Source: Lachnospiraceae bacterium UBA935 (GTDB lineage: Bacteria; Bacillota; Clostridia; Lachnospirales; Lachnospiraceae). From it: a stretch of 64,000 bases of DNA. Both the position numbers and the translations under genes were made by a program. The notes under the pieces were generated by a model. That model had not been told where the DNA came from. It did no database searches and saw only the letters and a program-made list of their open reading frames with translations. Shown piece by piece: positions 53,915 to 62,766 of this stretch (its first letter is position 1; each line of letters opens with the position of its first letter). The stretch is from assembly GCA_002293525.1 (NCBI GenBank), contig DBDJ01000013.1, positions 1-64,000 on the forward strand, in the 5' to 3' direction.

Positions 53915-56164
53915 CTAATCCCAAGTATCCGCGATAATATTAAAACCTTGATTCTCGTACTGCTTCATTTCTATATTCGAAATGTAGGCATGGGACAGCA
54001 AAGGACAATGATGGGATTCGTGAGACAACCCGAACTTTACTTCAATATCGTTTTGATTTTGGTCTGCTTTGCTCCCTACCAGCACATCATCAATATAAAT
54101 ATCATAATAACCGCCGTTCTTTACTGACATTTTTAATTTGAACCTTGAACCTACTGTAGCAACTTTAAGGCCGCCTAATATTATATCACCGCCATCTTGT
54201 GTCAGTTCGGCCGTAATAATGCCCAGCGTAACATTTACATTTCCGCCCGGATGTGGCTGTATGGCCGATGTATCTATGACACATTCTATCTCAAAATCAT
54301 CCTTAGCACCTATCTTGTAAAAGACACCCTCATCCATCTCGCTAATGTTATATCCATGAAACTCTATCTCTTTCTCATTTGCTATTACATGGACTGTGGG
54401 CTCGTTATATTCCGCGCCGCTTGGATGGAAGGGAATATTATCATAATGATCCCATTTTACGTTACTGAATGTCACTACTTTATATTTATGCGCCACTCCT
54501 TGATTGACAGCGCGTTGTATTCCCCCAAAAGCCGCGCCTTTGACAGATTGCTCTTTTTCGACGCCTTTTCCATACTTGGACATATCTTGTGGTACATTGT
54601 CTTTATGAATCGGCAAATCCACCTCGTCGTCCTCTTGTCTTGCCTGAACGCGGATCATCCCGTTTTTATCATAGCTATATTGAATCCGAACCAGGGTGCC
54701 TTCTTTTTCGCCGCCTTTGATATGGCGAATTCCGGAAACAATATACTTATACTGCGGCTTACAATCCAACGGCTTTTCGCTGTCCCCTTGCAGTACATAA
54801 ATCTCAAGCTCGTTAGCTGAATGCCTAGACGTGTAAAATTTGAAATTACGGGCGGATTTACAAGGAGTGGTCGTTCCCGCCAAGATAATATGTTCATTGA
54901 CATAACTCAGCCCATCTTCCGATACGGCGATTACCCCCATCGTATGCGTGGCTGTTTTATGCAGCAACACTTTTTCCAGAGACCCGGCTTCCACTCTCAT
55001 TGCCGGCTGAGGTATAACATTTTGGGGTCTTATTTTCTCTGTGTTTTTATCGAGTAACAATTCCATATCTTCAGGGCGGGTTTTTAATGTGCGTATAGCT
55101 GCCCCTACTGCAACTGCCGTTGCCGGATTGGCGTGAGTCAGCGGCGGTTTGCCAAATCTATCAGTCAAAAAGCTTCTCACGCAAGGCATGAGAGTGCTTC
55201 CGCCCACTAACAGTACATCGGAGATAGTATCGCGGGAAATGTCAAACTCTTGGAAGAGCTGGTCAATCAATATTCCGGTATCTTTTAGAATATCGGCGCA
55301 CTCCTGTTCAAAACTGCTTCTTGAGATATCGGCCGTAGTTTTTTGTCCGCAAATAACACCGGAAACACGAACGGTCTGAAGGTCGGAGAGCTTTTTCTTA
55401 ATGCCTTCAATATCACCTCTTATGGCGATTATTTCGCTTTCTTCCATAGATTTGACATCAACATCCGCGGTTTTCGCAAGTTCCCGCAAGATTATCCGCT
55501 GTAATGCTTCGTCAAAATCTTTTCCTCCTAAAAACTTTCTTCCCATTGTTCCGATAATGTGCATCGTAAGATTATCGTCCATTTCAACAACTGAAACGTC
55601 GAATGTCCCGCCGCCCAAATCATAAACCAAGATACGGGCACCGCTACGCCAGTGCCGCAAGCCATAGGCAAGCGCTGCCGCCGCCGGCTCCTCCAGCAAT
55701 TCCTGAACACGCAGCCCGGCTGCCGCTGCCGCACGTAAGATACAGTCGCGCTCATTATCATAAAAATACGCCGGACAAGTTATTACTGCTTCGCTTATAG
55801 CGTCTCCAACCACAGTCTCGGCTTCTTCCTTAAGGTGCATCAATAGCATCGTCGATAATTCAACCGCCGTATAGCCACGTTCATACTGAGTGCCTTTCTC
55901 AGCGGTAAAGCACACCGAATCGCGGCTGTTTTCTTTTTCACCCATCATGCGCTTAAAGAAAACAGCGCAGTTGGGATTACCCGCTTCAAACATCTCCTTC
56001 GCGTCTATCCCGGCATCATAAAGGCCATGCCGGAAATAGATAGCCGATGGGATGGTCTGTTCACCGTCTCTATTTTGTATAATAACCGGGACTTTGCTCT
56101 TTGGATCAATCATCGCCAACGCGCAGTAGGTCGTCCCAAGGTCGATTCCTATTCGAAAAGACAT
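53915..56164 (-). CDS. Hsp70-family protein with extra C-terminal beta domain
   Basis: 749 residues. A complete Hsp70 nucleotide-binding domain (GIDLGTTYCALAMID at 5-19, YDLGGGTFDVSV, LVGGSTLMPCV) and a beta substrate domain (to about 530) are followed not by a lid but by about 200 residues of beta-rich sequence. It includes YKVVTFSNVKWD, FKLKMSVKNGGYYDIYIDD and HAYISNIEMKQY, resembling a concanavalin-like/jelly-roll sugar- or protein-binding domain. This fusion is unusual. It sits between the second Hsp70 and the zinc-ribbon/FN3 gene. Confidence 0.82.
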   Translation of the reverse strand: MSFRIGIDLGTTYCALAMIDPKSKVPVIIQNRDGEQTIPSAIYFRHGLYDAGIDAKEMFEAGNPNCAVFFKRMMGEKENSRDSVCFTAEKGTQYERGYTAVELSTMLLMHLKEEAETVVGDAISEAVITCPAYFYDNERDCILRAAAAAGLRVQELLEEPAAAALAYGLRHWRSGARILVYDLGGGTFDVSVVEMDDNLTMHIIGTMGRKFLGGKDFDEALQRIILRELAKTADVDVKSMEESEIIAIRGDIEGIKKKLSDLQTVRVSGVICGQKTTADISRSSFEQECADILKDTGILIDQLFQEFDISRDTISDVLLVGGSTLMPCVRSFLTDRFGKPPLTHANPATAVAVGAAIRTLKTRPEDMELLLDKNTEKIRPQNVIPQPAMRVEAGSLEKVLLHKTATHTMGVIAVSEDGLSYVNEHIILAGTTTPCKSARNFKFYTSRHSANELEIYVLQGDSEKPLDCKPQYKYIVSGIRHIKGGEKEGTLVRIQYSYDKNGMIRVQARQEDDEVDLPIHKDNVPQDMSKYGKGVEKEQSVKGAAFGGIQRAVNQGVAHKYKVVTFSNVKWDHYDNIPFHPSGAEYNEPTVHVIANEKEIEFHGYNISEMDEGVFYKIGAKDDFEIECVIDTSAIQPHPGGNVNVTLGIITAELTQDGGDIILGGLKVATVGSRFKLKMSVKNGGYYDIYIDDVLVGSKADQNQNDIEVKFGLSHESHHCPLLSHAYISNIEMKQYENQGFNIIADTWD

Positions 56165-56184
56165 TATGTACCCTCTTCCTTCAG

Positions 56185-57954
56185 TTAATCCAAGATGAAG
56201 ACTTTCCTGCTTTGTGCCTCTTGCTCCGCCTGCAGCTCTTCTTTACTGAGCCTGTTCTTATTCTTAAAATCAAGTATCTTTTCTTCTTCGGTAGGAAGGT
56301 GTTTAACCTTCGCGAATATGCCGTCTTGACTGGCGGTAAGCGTAACTTTTATAGGGTCTTCTGCTTGAATTCTGTCATCGCTGAAGCCCAATTCACCTAA
56401 ATAGGTCAAGAGAACAGAACTATCGCATGCAATATACCTGTCATCAGGTGACGTCGCACTAGGATTGGGCTTTATTTCTATCAACTCTTCGCCGGAAACA
56501 TTGCCGTAAAATGCGGCTTGAAAACCACCATCGCTCATACAGGTGAATTTATCGTCTTCAACCTCTCTGGGGAGCTGGTTGCCTTTAAAAATCATATTAT
56601 TGACTAAAGGTTTATCGTTGCTCCAAAACCGAACACCAACCGAATGAGAGGCAATTGAAACTACGTTTATCGGCATGGGACGCGCAATATCGCTGTACGG
56701 AATATCGGAAGCATTGTTGCTGGCATCGCTCGCTTCGCTATCCCAGTCCCCGTCGTCATCAGCATCTTCGGCATTAATGATATCATTGGCATCCTGAATG
56801 ATACCCCAGTCTTCTTCTGACTGCGACGGTATCGGTCTCGGCTGCGGGGAAAGATAGGCATCCATATTGTGCGCGTAAATGGCAGCACCATACGCCACGG
56901 CAAGGTTGGGATTGTTAAGCCTTACCTTCTCTGCGCCGAATTTTCCGCGTACATACTCCTGCACCATAGGCATAAACGTAGAGCCGCCGACCAATAAAAC
57001 AAGGTCGATATCCTCCTCTGAGAGATTCGCCTGCCGCAAGACATTATCTACTTTATTGCCTGTTTGATTAAGAAGATGCCGCGTTTCGTTCTCAAAATCC
57101 TTACGGGTAACAAGGATATCCGTTATCGCGATACCTTCGATTTTCAGCGAGATAGTCTTTTCCTCATTTTTACTAAGGGTCAGTTTAAGTGTATTGGCCT
57201 TCTGCCAAAGCGTCTGACGGTCGTCAGGTTCTAACTCAGACATGCTCGCGGGGATATCCGGTTCTTTTTCATGAGCAAGTTTAAGCATATATGACATCAG
57301 ACTTCTGTCCCAATCGTCGCCGCCGAGCTGATGGTTTCCATCATCTGCAAGTGTGACTATTTCAGCCAGACCGTTATTCATACGATACTCAATGATTACG
57401 GAGTCAAAAGTGCCGCCGCCCAAGTCATAAACTAAAATCCTTTGATTCTCGACCGGCTGGTTCGTACAGTAATAGATTGCCGCCGCCATAGGCTCGTTGA
57501 TAACGCCAATAACGTTTATACCGGCAATAGTAGCTGCTTCTTTTGTCAGGTTTACTTTGTTGAAATCAAAATAAGCGGGAACCGTAATAACCGCATTCCG
57601 AATCTCATAAGCATTCTCATGCTCTTCTACATAAGTCTTGATCGCGCCGAGAACTTTGGCCTGGAACTTCACGGGAGTTTCATCTTGTGGAACTCCGGCA
57701 GGCGGCGAGAAGGTTTCGCCGATAAATCTCTTAGCACTGCGAATAACTCTTTCCGGAGAGATTTCCGCGTCATCAAGAGCGGCTTCCCCTACAACGATGT
57801 TCGTATCGCTCTCATAGCAAACAACAGAGGGAATATTAATCGCGTTATTCTTAGCTTGGTTGTGGATAATCTCGGGCTGACCGTTTTCGTTGACATAAGC
57901 CGCGACACTAAAAGTTGTACCGAGGTCGATACCGACACTGATTGGATTAGGCAT
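56185..57954 (-). CDS. Hsp70-family protein with acidic linker
   Basis: About 589 residues from the ATG at 57954, which overlaps the grpE-like stop by 8 bp; a GTG at 57969 is an alternative. It has a complete nucleotide-binding domain (GIDLGTTFSVAAYV, NEPMAAAIYY, YDLGGGTFDSVI, LVGGSTFMPMV) and a diverged beta substrate domain. Between them is a highly acidic, disordered insert of about 40 residues (NAEDADDDGDWDSEASDASN) where other Hsp70s have a short hydrophobic interdomain linker. It ends in a short helix with no full lid. Confidence 0.85.
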   Translation of the reverse strand: MPNPISVGIDLGTTFSVAAYVNENGQPEIIHNQAKNNAINIPSVVCYESDTNIVVGEAALDDAEISPERVIRSAKRFIGETFSPPAGVPQDETPVKFQAKVLGAIKTYVEEHENAYEIRNAVITVPAYFDFNKVNLTKEAATIAGINVIGVINEPMAAAIYYCTNQPVENQRILVYDLGGGTFDSVIIEYRMNNGLAEIVTLADDGNHQLGGDDWDRSLMSYMLKLAHEKEPDIPASMSELEPDDRQTLWQKANTLKLTLSKNEEKTISLKIEGIAITDILVTRKDFENETRHLLNQTGNKVDNVLRQANLSEEDIDLVLLVGGSTFMPMVQEYVRGKFGAEKVRLNNPNLAVAYGAAIYAHNMDAYLSPQPRPIPSQSEEDWGIIQDANDIINAEDADDDGDWDSEASDASNNASDIPYSDIARPMPINVVSIASHSVGVRFWSNDKPLVNNMIFKGNQLPREVEDDKFTCMSDGGFQAAFYGNVSGEELIEIKPNPSATSPDDRYIACDSSVLLTYLGELGFSDDRIQAEDPIKVTLTASQDGIFAKVKHLPTEEEKILDFKNKNRLSKEELQAEQEAQSRKVFILD

Positions 57955-58543
57955 GGCTGATTTCCTCACTTTCCGGGTTGTAATCTTCTATATGTTCTGA
58001 TGCTGGCATAAATTTGTATATACTCACAAGTTCTTGAAGTATCGGTTCTCCATAAAAAATGAATCCGGGTTGAATACTTTCTACCACCATGCGGTCGTGT
58101 TCGGGAACGGTAGTCGGAATAAGGTGACGTTCGTGGGTTCTCATCATTTTTCGGTCAAATGCAGTCCCACCAATACTCTGAACAATCTGAACATCATTAT
58201 CTTGAAGCAGTTCCTTAAGCTGCGACATAATATATTGCAAGAGAGCGACAGGGTTATTAACAGTTGCCATATCCTGATTATTCTCATTGTATATCGCTGC
58301 CACGGAGCGCAAGACATGAATCACCGACTGACGCAGCGCACCTCTGCGATAGTTTTCAAGCTCATCGTTCTGTCTTTGTATGATACCGTCATACATAATA
58401 TGATGGAGCTTAATCAATTCCGCCATATCCTTTTTGTTCTCTTGTGCCACCGATTGAATGGTTTCAACTAGGTCAGTCACATCGGTTTTGGCATAAACAG
58501 CCGGGTCAGGCGTACTGCCGGTCACTGCAGGATTTGGGTTCAT
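57947..58543 (-). CDS. GrpE-like protein (operon B copy)
   Basis: 198 residues: a long helical section with QNDELENYRRGALRQS typical of GrpE, then a C-terminal GrpE-head-like part with GTAFDRKMMRTHERHLIPT, HDRMVVESIQPGFIFYGEPIL and QELVSIYKFMP. Its stop overlaps the following Hsp70 start, and its own start overlaps the membrane-protein stop (ATGA). It probably serves both Hsp70s in this operon. Confidence 0.7.
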   Translation of the reverse strand: MNPNPAVTGSTPDPAVYAKTDVTDLVETIQSVAQENKKDMAELIKLHHIMYDGIIQRQNDELENYRRGALRQSVIHVLRSVAAIYNENNQDMATVNNPVALLQYIMSQLKELLQDNDVQIVQSIGGTAFDRKMMRTHERHLIPTTVPEHDRMVVESIQPGFIFYGEPILQELVSIYKFMPASEHIEDYNPESEEISHA

Positions 58544-59394
58544 ACTGAGTCCTCCTTAGATTTTTTATAAAAAAGGTTTGCATAGTTAGCACCAAGATAT
58601 TTTGTGGTCATAGGCAGAACACTTTTGCCGTCTACGCCCGCCGGGTACACTATTTCCGTTTTAAACTTAACATATTGCCGGGGCGGGAGTAGGCCTTTCA
58701 GCGTGACTGTGAAATGATTTAAATTATCCTTTTGCAAAGGATCTGGACAATCTTCCGGTTTATGCAATAAAACTCTGATTACCGGCTTACGGTAAATAAT
58801 ATCAGCAGGACAAACTGTGTCAACGTTGATACTGTCTACTATGATCAGTGTACCTTTAAAATAATAAGTTATAATAATTTTAAGCTTGGCCAAAACCCAA
58901 AACCAGAAAAACACCAACGGTTTCAAGATAGCTCGGCATAGGCGTTCAAAATAACTGACGGCTGTAAAAAACAAATAGAACGGTACCGAAAGAACCAAAA
59001 TAAAATAGCGCCCTATATTTAAAAATGCCGGAATAATATTGGAAATAAGAATACGAATATTGTCCCGCAGAACTTCAATGTATAAATCGGAGCTTTCTCT
59101 GCTTCGGGGTGAATATAATTGTGCATAATTTATCTTTACGTTCCCTAGCAATACGCTCAGCCATAAGAACCAACTGTTCTTACTCTCAGCCCACACAATG
59201 CCATCCCTTCGTGCAGACACATCGTAATGATACAAAAATCTGCTGCGAAACCCCGATAATTCTTCGACGCGGAATTGCAATGCCATCAAGGTACATACGG
59301 CTGTTTCTACAATCACTATTGCAAATATAAACACTAAGACAACTTGAATGGCCTTAATTAATTCTGTGTTCATTAACGAAGATATATTTAACAA
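58540..59394 (-). CDS. Membrane protein of unknown function (operon B)
   Basis: 284 residues: an N-terminal membrane helix (about 13-35), another hydrophobic stretch near 75-90, two or three helices at about 115-180, then a soluble beta-rich C-terminal domain (about 185-275). I recognise no family. It overlaps the grpE-like gene by 4 bp and follows the VWA gene, so it may link the VWA protein to the chaperones. Confidence 0.6.
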   Translation of the reverse strand: MLNISSLMNTELIKAIQVVLVFIFAIVIVETAVCTLMALQFRVEELSGFRSRFLYHYDVSARRDGIVWAESKNSWFLWLSVLLGNVKINYAQLYSPRSRESSDLYIEVLRDNIRILISNIIPAFLNIGRYFILVLSVPFYLFFTAVSYFERLCRAILKPLVFFWFWVLAKLKIIITYYFKGTLIIVDSINVDTVCPADIIYRKPVIRVLLHKPEDCPDPLQKDNLNHFTVTLKGLLPPRQYVKFKTEIVYPAGVDGKSVLPMTTKYLGANYANLFYKKSKEDSV

Positions 59395-59405
59395 TATAAA
59401 TCACC

Positions 59406-61373
59406 TCACAGGTCAAAAAAGAATCGGGAGCAGGTCTGGCTATTTCCTTGCCGAAAGAGAAAAGCCGCAAGAAAAAAGTTGACGACATAAACTGCCAACG
59501 AATATCCCATTAGCCAAAGCATAGAAATACTGGCACCATGTAAGATCCAAAGCATAGCCGGCCAAATCAGACCGCCAAACGGTATGATAAAATGAATAAA
59601 ATACTGGCGTTCTTTTCCGAATCTTGAAGCCGGAGATACAAAAAACAAGGGTAAAACCGCTGATAACAGTACAATGAGGAGAGCGGGAACAAGGAACCCT
59701 CCCCAAAGCGCAAATATTTCTATATTTTCAGCAAAAGTGAGCAAGCCGATTTTATTTCTGGCCGGTGGCGACGACATAATCTCTACCGGTATTATGTATT
59801 CATTCAAAATCGACCAACAAGCAATACTAAATATTATTGCAAACAATGAAGCTACCCCCGCACAGAGACGTACCGATTTTTCACTGGAATCAGTAAAATA
59901 TTTCTTGCTTAAAAACATCCCTGCGACAAAAATGCCTATTGCCAGTACAAAAATCAGGATAGAAGGGAACAATTCAATGTCCATTTTATCCCATTGCGCA
60001 ATAAGCGTCAGATCTTGGTCGATAAATGAATTTTCATCCAGTCTGGTTTCCGTATCCAAGTACCAGCCAACAAATGTATAGCCCTTGCGATTGGGATTAT
60101 GTAAATGATTATAGAATCTATCCCCATCCGGCAGTTTGAGAGTCTGAGTATCTATTCCGTCACCCGTAAATGTGATATTTCGCATTATTTGAGGCATCCA
60201 CTTGGCATATAGCAGGGTATCTCCCGAAAAAGTGTGGCTGCTGCTAAGCGGCCGGGTCAGAGCTTCATTAAGATACCACCCCTCGAAGCTGAAACCGCTC
60301 TTGACAGGCTTGGGTGCATCCGGCAAAGAACGCCCGAGTTGTACTTGAATAGCCTCCAACTGATCACCGCCATCAGTACTAAAAGTAACAGTCACATTTG
60401 CGTCAGTGTTGGTGACATAGCGAACCAATTTATTGGCAGAAATATAATCTCCTTGAAATGAGAATTCCCAGTCACCGCCATCGGGATAGCGTATTTTTAC
60501 GAAACTGTATCCATCACGCTGCACAAATGATGCATCACCGTATTCCTCACCGCCGGGTCTGCGGATGGTGAGATTATTCAAATCATTCTTATGTATTAAA
60601 ACTACATTTAATTCATATATCCCTTCATCAGCTGGAAACACAGCAGTTTGTAATCTTTCCTGTGAATTGAATTCCAATCCGACATCGGCATTTCCATTAA
60701 ATATGTTGATGTAGATCTCCGAAAAGAATGCGGGAATATCCCAGTTTGTTTTTGCTTCGTAGCTTTTCGCCGACAGACCGGGGGAAGATGAAATCTCCGA
60801 CAGGCCTTGAATAAAGTCTAAGTTTAGAGTTTCGCTGTAATTCAATCCAACTGTATAAAGAGGAATACCGGCGTCTTTATATGCCTGCGCGATTTCTTGG
60901 CACTTTTCTTCTGCCTGCTTATTAGTCATACCACTGCTTTGTGGCATATCGACATTGCCATCTGTAAATAGGATTGCTACTTTTTGATTGGACGAGTTGT
61001 TTTGATTAAATAAATTCAACGCATTATCAAGACCGGCGGGAATATTAGTCCACTTTTCATCAAATACGCTTGTCAATACATTATTACGAATCCTTGATTT
61101 TGCCTGTTCGACCGGGGTTAACGGCATATTCTGCACTACATCTGTTCCAAATAGCACATAGCCTACTTGTGAGGAAGAATCACTCAGTAAGTCAGCAAAC
61201 ATAGCTACCGACGTGAGCGATACATGTTCAGCGTCAGCTGTGGCCATAGTGGCCGATAAGTCCATAATGAATATGACATCGACCGCAGGCTCTTCTACTT
61301 CTGCCGCCACAACAGCACATCTATTTGTCATAATAATTAATAGAACCATCAGCGTAATAGCGATTTTCTTCAT
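59406..61373 (-). CDS. VWA-domain membrane protein with InlB-type repeats
   Basis: About 655 residues from the ATG at 61373 (a TTG start at 61397 is possible). A signal peptide with hydrophobic core is followed by a VWA domain with MIDAS-like DLSAT near residue 46 of the longer reading. Two InlB/Flg_new-type repeats come next (about 345-400 and 410-470; FEGWYLNEAL and FVGWYLDTE with AKW/AQW ends), then about five membrane helices. The extracellular VWA and repeats could bind a metal-dependent ligand or sense the envelope. It is the second gene of operon B, after the XRE gene. Confidence 0.82.
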   Translation of the reverse strand: MKKIAITLMVLLIIMTNRCAVVAAEVEEPAVDVIFIMDLSATMATADAEHVSLTSVAMFADLLSDSSSQVGYVLFGTDVVQNMPLTPVEQAKSRIRNNVLTSVFDEKWTNIPAGLDNALNLFNQNNSSNQKVAILFTDGNVDMPQSSGMTNKQAEEKCQEIAQAYKDAGIPLYTVGLNYSETLNLDFIQGLSEISSSPGLSAKSYEAKTNWDIPAFFSEIYINIFNGNADVGLEFNSQERLQTAVFPADEGIYELNVVLIHKNDLNNLTIRRPGGEEYGDASFVQRDGYSFVKIRYPDGGDWEFSFQGDYISANKLVRYVTNTDANVTVTFSTDGGDQLEAIQVQLGRSLPDAPKPVKSGFSFEGWYLNEALTRPLSSSHTFSGDTLLYAKWMPQIMRNITFTGDGIDTQTLKLPDGDRFYNHLHNPNRKGYTFVGWYLDTETRLDENSFIDQDLTLIAQWDKMDIELFPSILIFVLAIGIFVAGMFLSKKYFTDSSEKSVRLCAGVASLFAIIFSIACWSILNEYIIPVEIMSSPPARNKIGLLTFAENIEIFALWGGFLVPALLIVLLSAVLPLFFVSPASRFGKERQYFIHFIIPFGGLIWPAMLWILHGASISMLWLMGYSLAVYVVNFFLAAFLFRQGNSQTCSRFFFDL

Positions 61374-61393
61374 GATGAGCCTCAGCCTCTCTT

Positions 61394-61693
61394 TCAAAGT
61401 ATTTTTAATATATTTCGAACATCATCGTCCAACACGCCCATAATCGACATCAATCGATTCACTTCATAGTCTTTTGATAGATACATTACAATTGCCGAAA
61501 ACGTACTCCACTGCATATCTCGCTTTTGTCCCTCGATAGCACTGAATGTTTGCCGAGTAAAGCCGAGAATATCGGCCAGCTCATTCTGTGATAAATTTGC
61601 TTTTGTTCTAAGTGTCGGTAAATTAGATGCTAATAACCTGCAAAGTTCCTGTTTGTGCTCGTTGGTTAAATAACTAGACATGATTCTCACCAA
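61394..61693 (-). CDS. XRE-family transcriptional regulator
   Basis: 99 residues with a single Cro/CI-type HTH (LSQNELADILGFTRQTFSAIEG, about 29-50) and a short C-terminal helical extension. First gene of operon B, about 70 nt after the promoter at 61768-61796. The matching element in the operon A promoter makes it the best candidate for controlling both operons. Confidence 0.9.
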   Translation of the reverse strand: MVRIMSSYLTNEHKQELCRLLASNLPTLRTKANLSQNELADILGFTRQTFSAIEGQKRDMQWSTFSAIVMYLSKDYEVNRLMSIMGVLDDDVRNILKIL

Positions 61694-61767
61694 CCTTTCA
61701 TCGAATTACTGCTAATGCCATGCTTATAGCACCTTCCCTTGTATATAAGCTACGCTAATGCTTTATT

Positions 61768-61818
61768 ATTGTACTAGATGTTATTCAAAATGTCAATATG
61801 TAAAAATAGCGACATATT
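61768..61818 (-). promoter_or_regulatory. Promoter of operon B with operator-like repeats
   Basis: -35 TTGACA (61791-61796) and -10 TACAAT (61768-61773) are 17 bp apart on the minus strand. The spacer ends with ATAACATCTAGTA (61772-61784), shared with operon A's promoter. Overlapping the -35 is one arm of a perfect 7-bp inverted repeat (AATATGT at 61795-61801, ACATATT at 61812-61818). Confidence 0.8.
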
Positions 61819-61854
61819 TTGTCAAAATCTGACAGATTTCCTATTTACGCAAAA

Positions 61855-61878
61855 TAAAAAGCTGCCAATTCCGGCAGC
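61855..61878 (-). terminator. Terminator of the TetR-hydrolase operon
   Basis: On the minus strand GCTGCC (61873-61878 complement) and GGCAGC (61861-61866 complement) form a perfect 6-bp stem with a 6-nt loop, followed by TTTTT then ATTTTG. It lies about 10 bp past the hydrolase stop. Classic intrinsic terminator. Confidence 0.85.
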
Positions 61879-61888
61879 CTTATATGCA

Positions 61889-62764
61889 TTAACCCAACAA
61901 GTCAATAATCTTCTGATTGATTTCGTCCGCCAGCTCATGGTTTAAGCCATGCCCGGCCCGATCATAAAACGTCACATCGATAGCCGCTTCCAGCATCGCC
62001 GCTTCTCCGCCTAATTTCATAAAGGGATCTTCCCTTCCAGCCAGATAAACGACTTGCGACTTTATTTGATCAACCTCTGCCACGGTGAATGGGCGGATCA
62101 TGTGGCAGGTCATCGCCATATTGTTAAAGCCCTTCATCAGCCACCTAAAGTGCTCAAAAATAAGCTGATTGCCAGTAAAGGCATGATAATAGAACGGCGC
62201 CAGCTTTCTCAGGATTTTGGTGACATTACTCTTGGTCGGCAGTAAAGCTTCCGGCAGGAAAATTTTCATCATGCTCTTTAAGGGATTGCCGCCGGCTCCC
62301 AAAGGCACCGCCGCCGAAATGCAGATCACCTTGATGACACAGGCCGGCCGTTCCAAGGCATAAAGCTGAGCCATATATCCGCCGTGCGAGACCCCGATCA
62401 TGGCGACCTGCTTTAATTTCAAGCCGTTGATAATATCATCGATCCATAAGACGTCATTAAAATCCTTATTATATGCCGGGCCCATGTGGCTTAAACCGGG
62501 GCCGCCGATAGTGTCGACGGCATATAGGCAAAAATACTTTCCTAATGCGGCAGCATTATATATCCACATCAAGGCTGAATCATCACCTACCCCATGAAAC
62601 ATCAATACCGGCATCCCGTCAGAGTTACCACAGGTAATGACATGGGCATCGCCGTAGCGGGTCGGAATCATCTGCGAGGCCGTCGGTGTATTCCATTCTT
62701 TGATTAACTCATGATAGGTCCGCTGGATGTTGGCAGCGGCTTTTTTACTGCGGTATTGCCTCAT
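61889..62764 (-). CDS. Alpha/beta hydrolase
   Basis: 291 residues with the nucleophile elbow GVSHGG (Ser near 146), an oxyanion-side motif MFHGVGDDSALM near 57, a catalytic-Asp-like AGREDPFMKL, and His in DRAGHGLNHE. Fold and size are those of esterase/lipase or dienelactone-like hydrolases; the substrate is unknown. It starts 2 bp after the TetR stop and must share its promoter and control. Confidence 0.9.
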   Translation of the reverse strand: MRQYRSKKAAANIQRTYHELIKEWNTPTASQMIPTRYGDAHVITCGNSDGMPVLMFHGVGDDSALMWIYNAAALGKYFCLYAVDTIGGPGLSHMGPAYNKDFNDVLWIDDIINGLKLKQVAMIGVSHGGYMAQLYALERPACVIKVICISAAVPLGAGGNPLKSMMKIFLPEALLPTKSNVTKILRKLAPFYYHAFTGNQLIFEHFRWLMKGFNNMAMTCHMIRPFTVAEVDQIKSQVVYLAGREDPFMKLGGEAAMLEAAIDVTFYDRAGHGLNHELADEINQKIIDLLG

Positions 62765-62766
62765 AA

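Noticed and set aside
19251..61693. The cluster as a type IV secretion system or prophage
   Set aside because: No channel, relaxase, capsid, terminase or integrase genes were found; only VirD4/HerA-like ATPases resemble parts of such systems.
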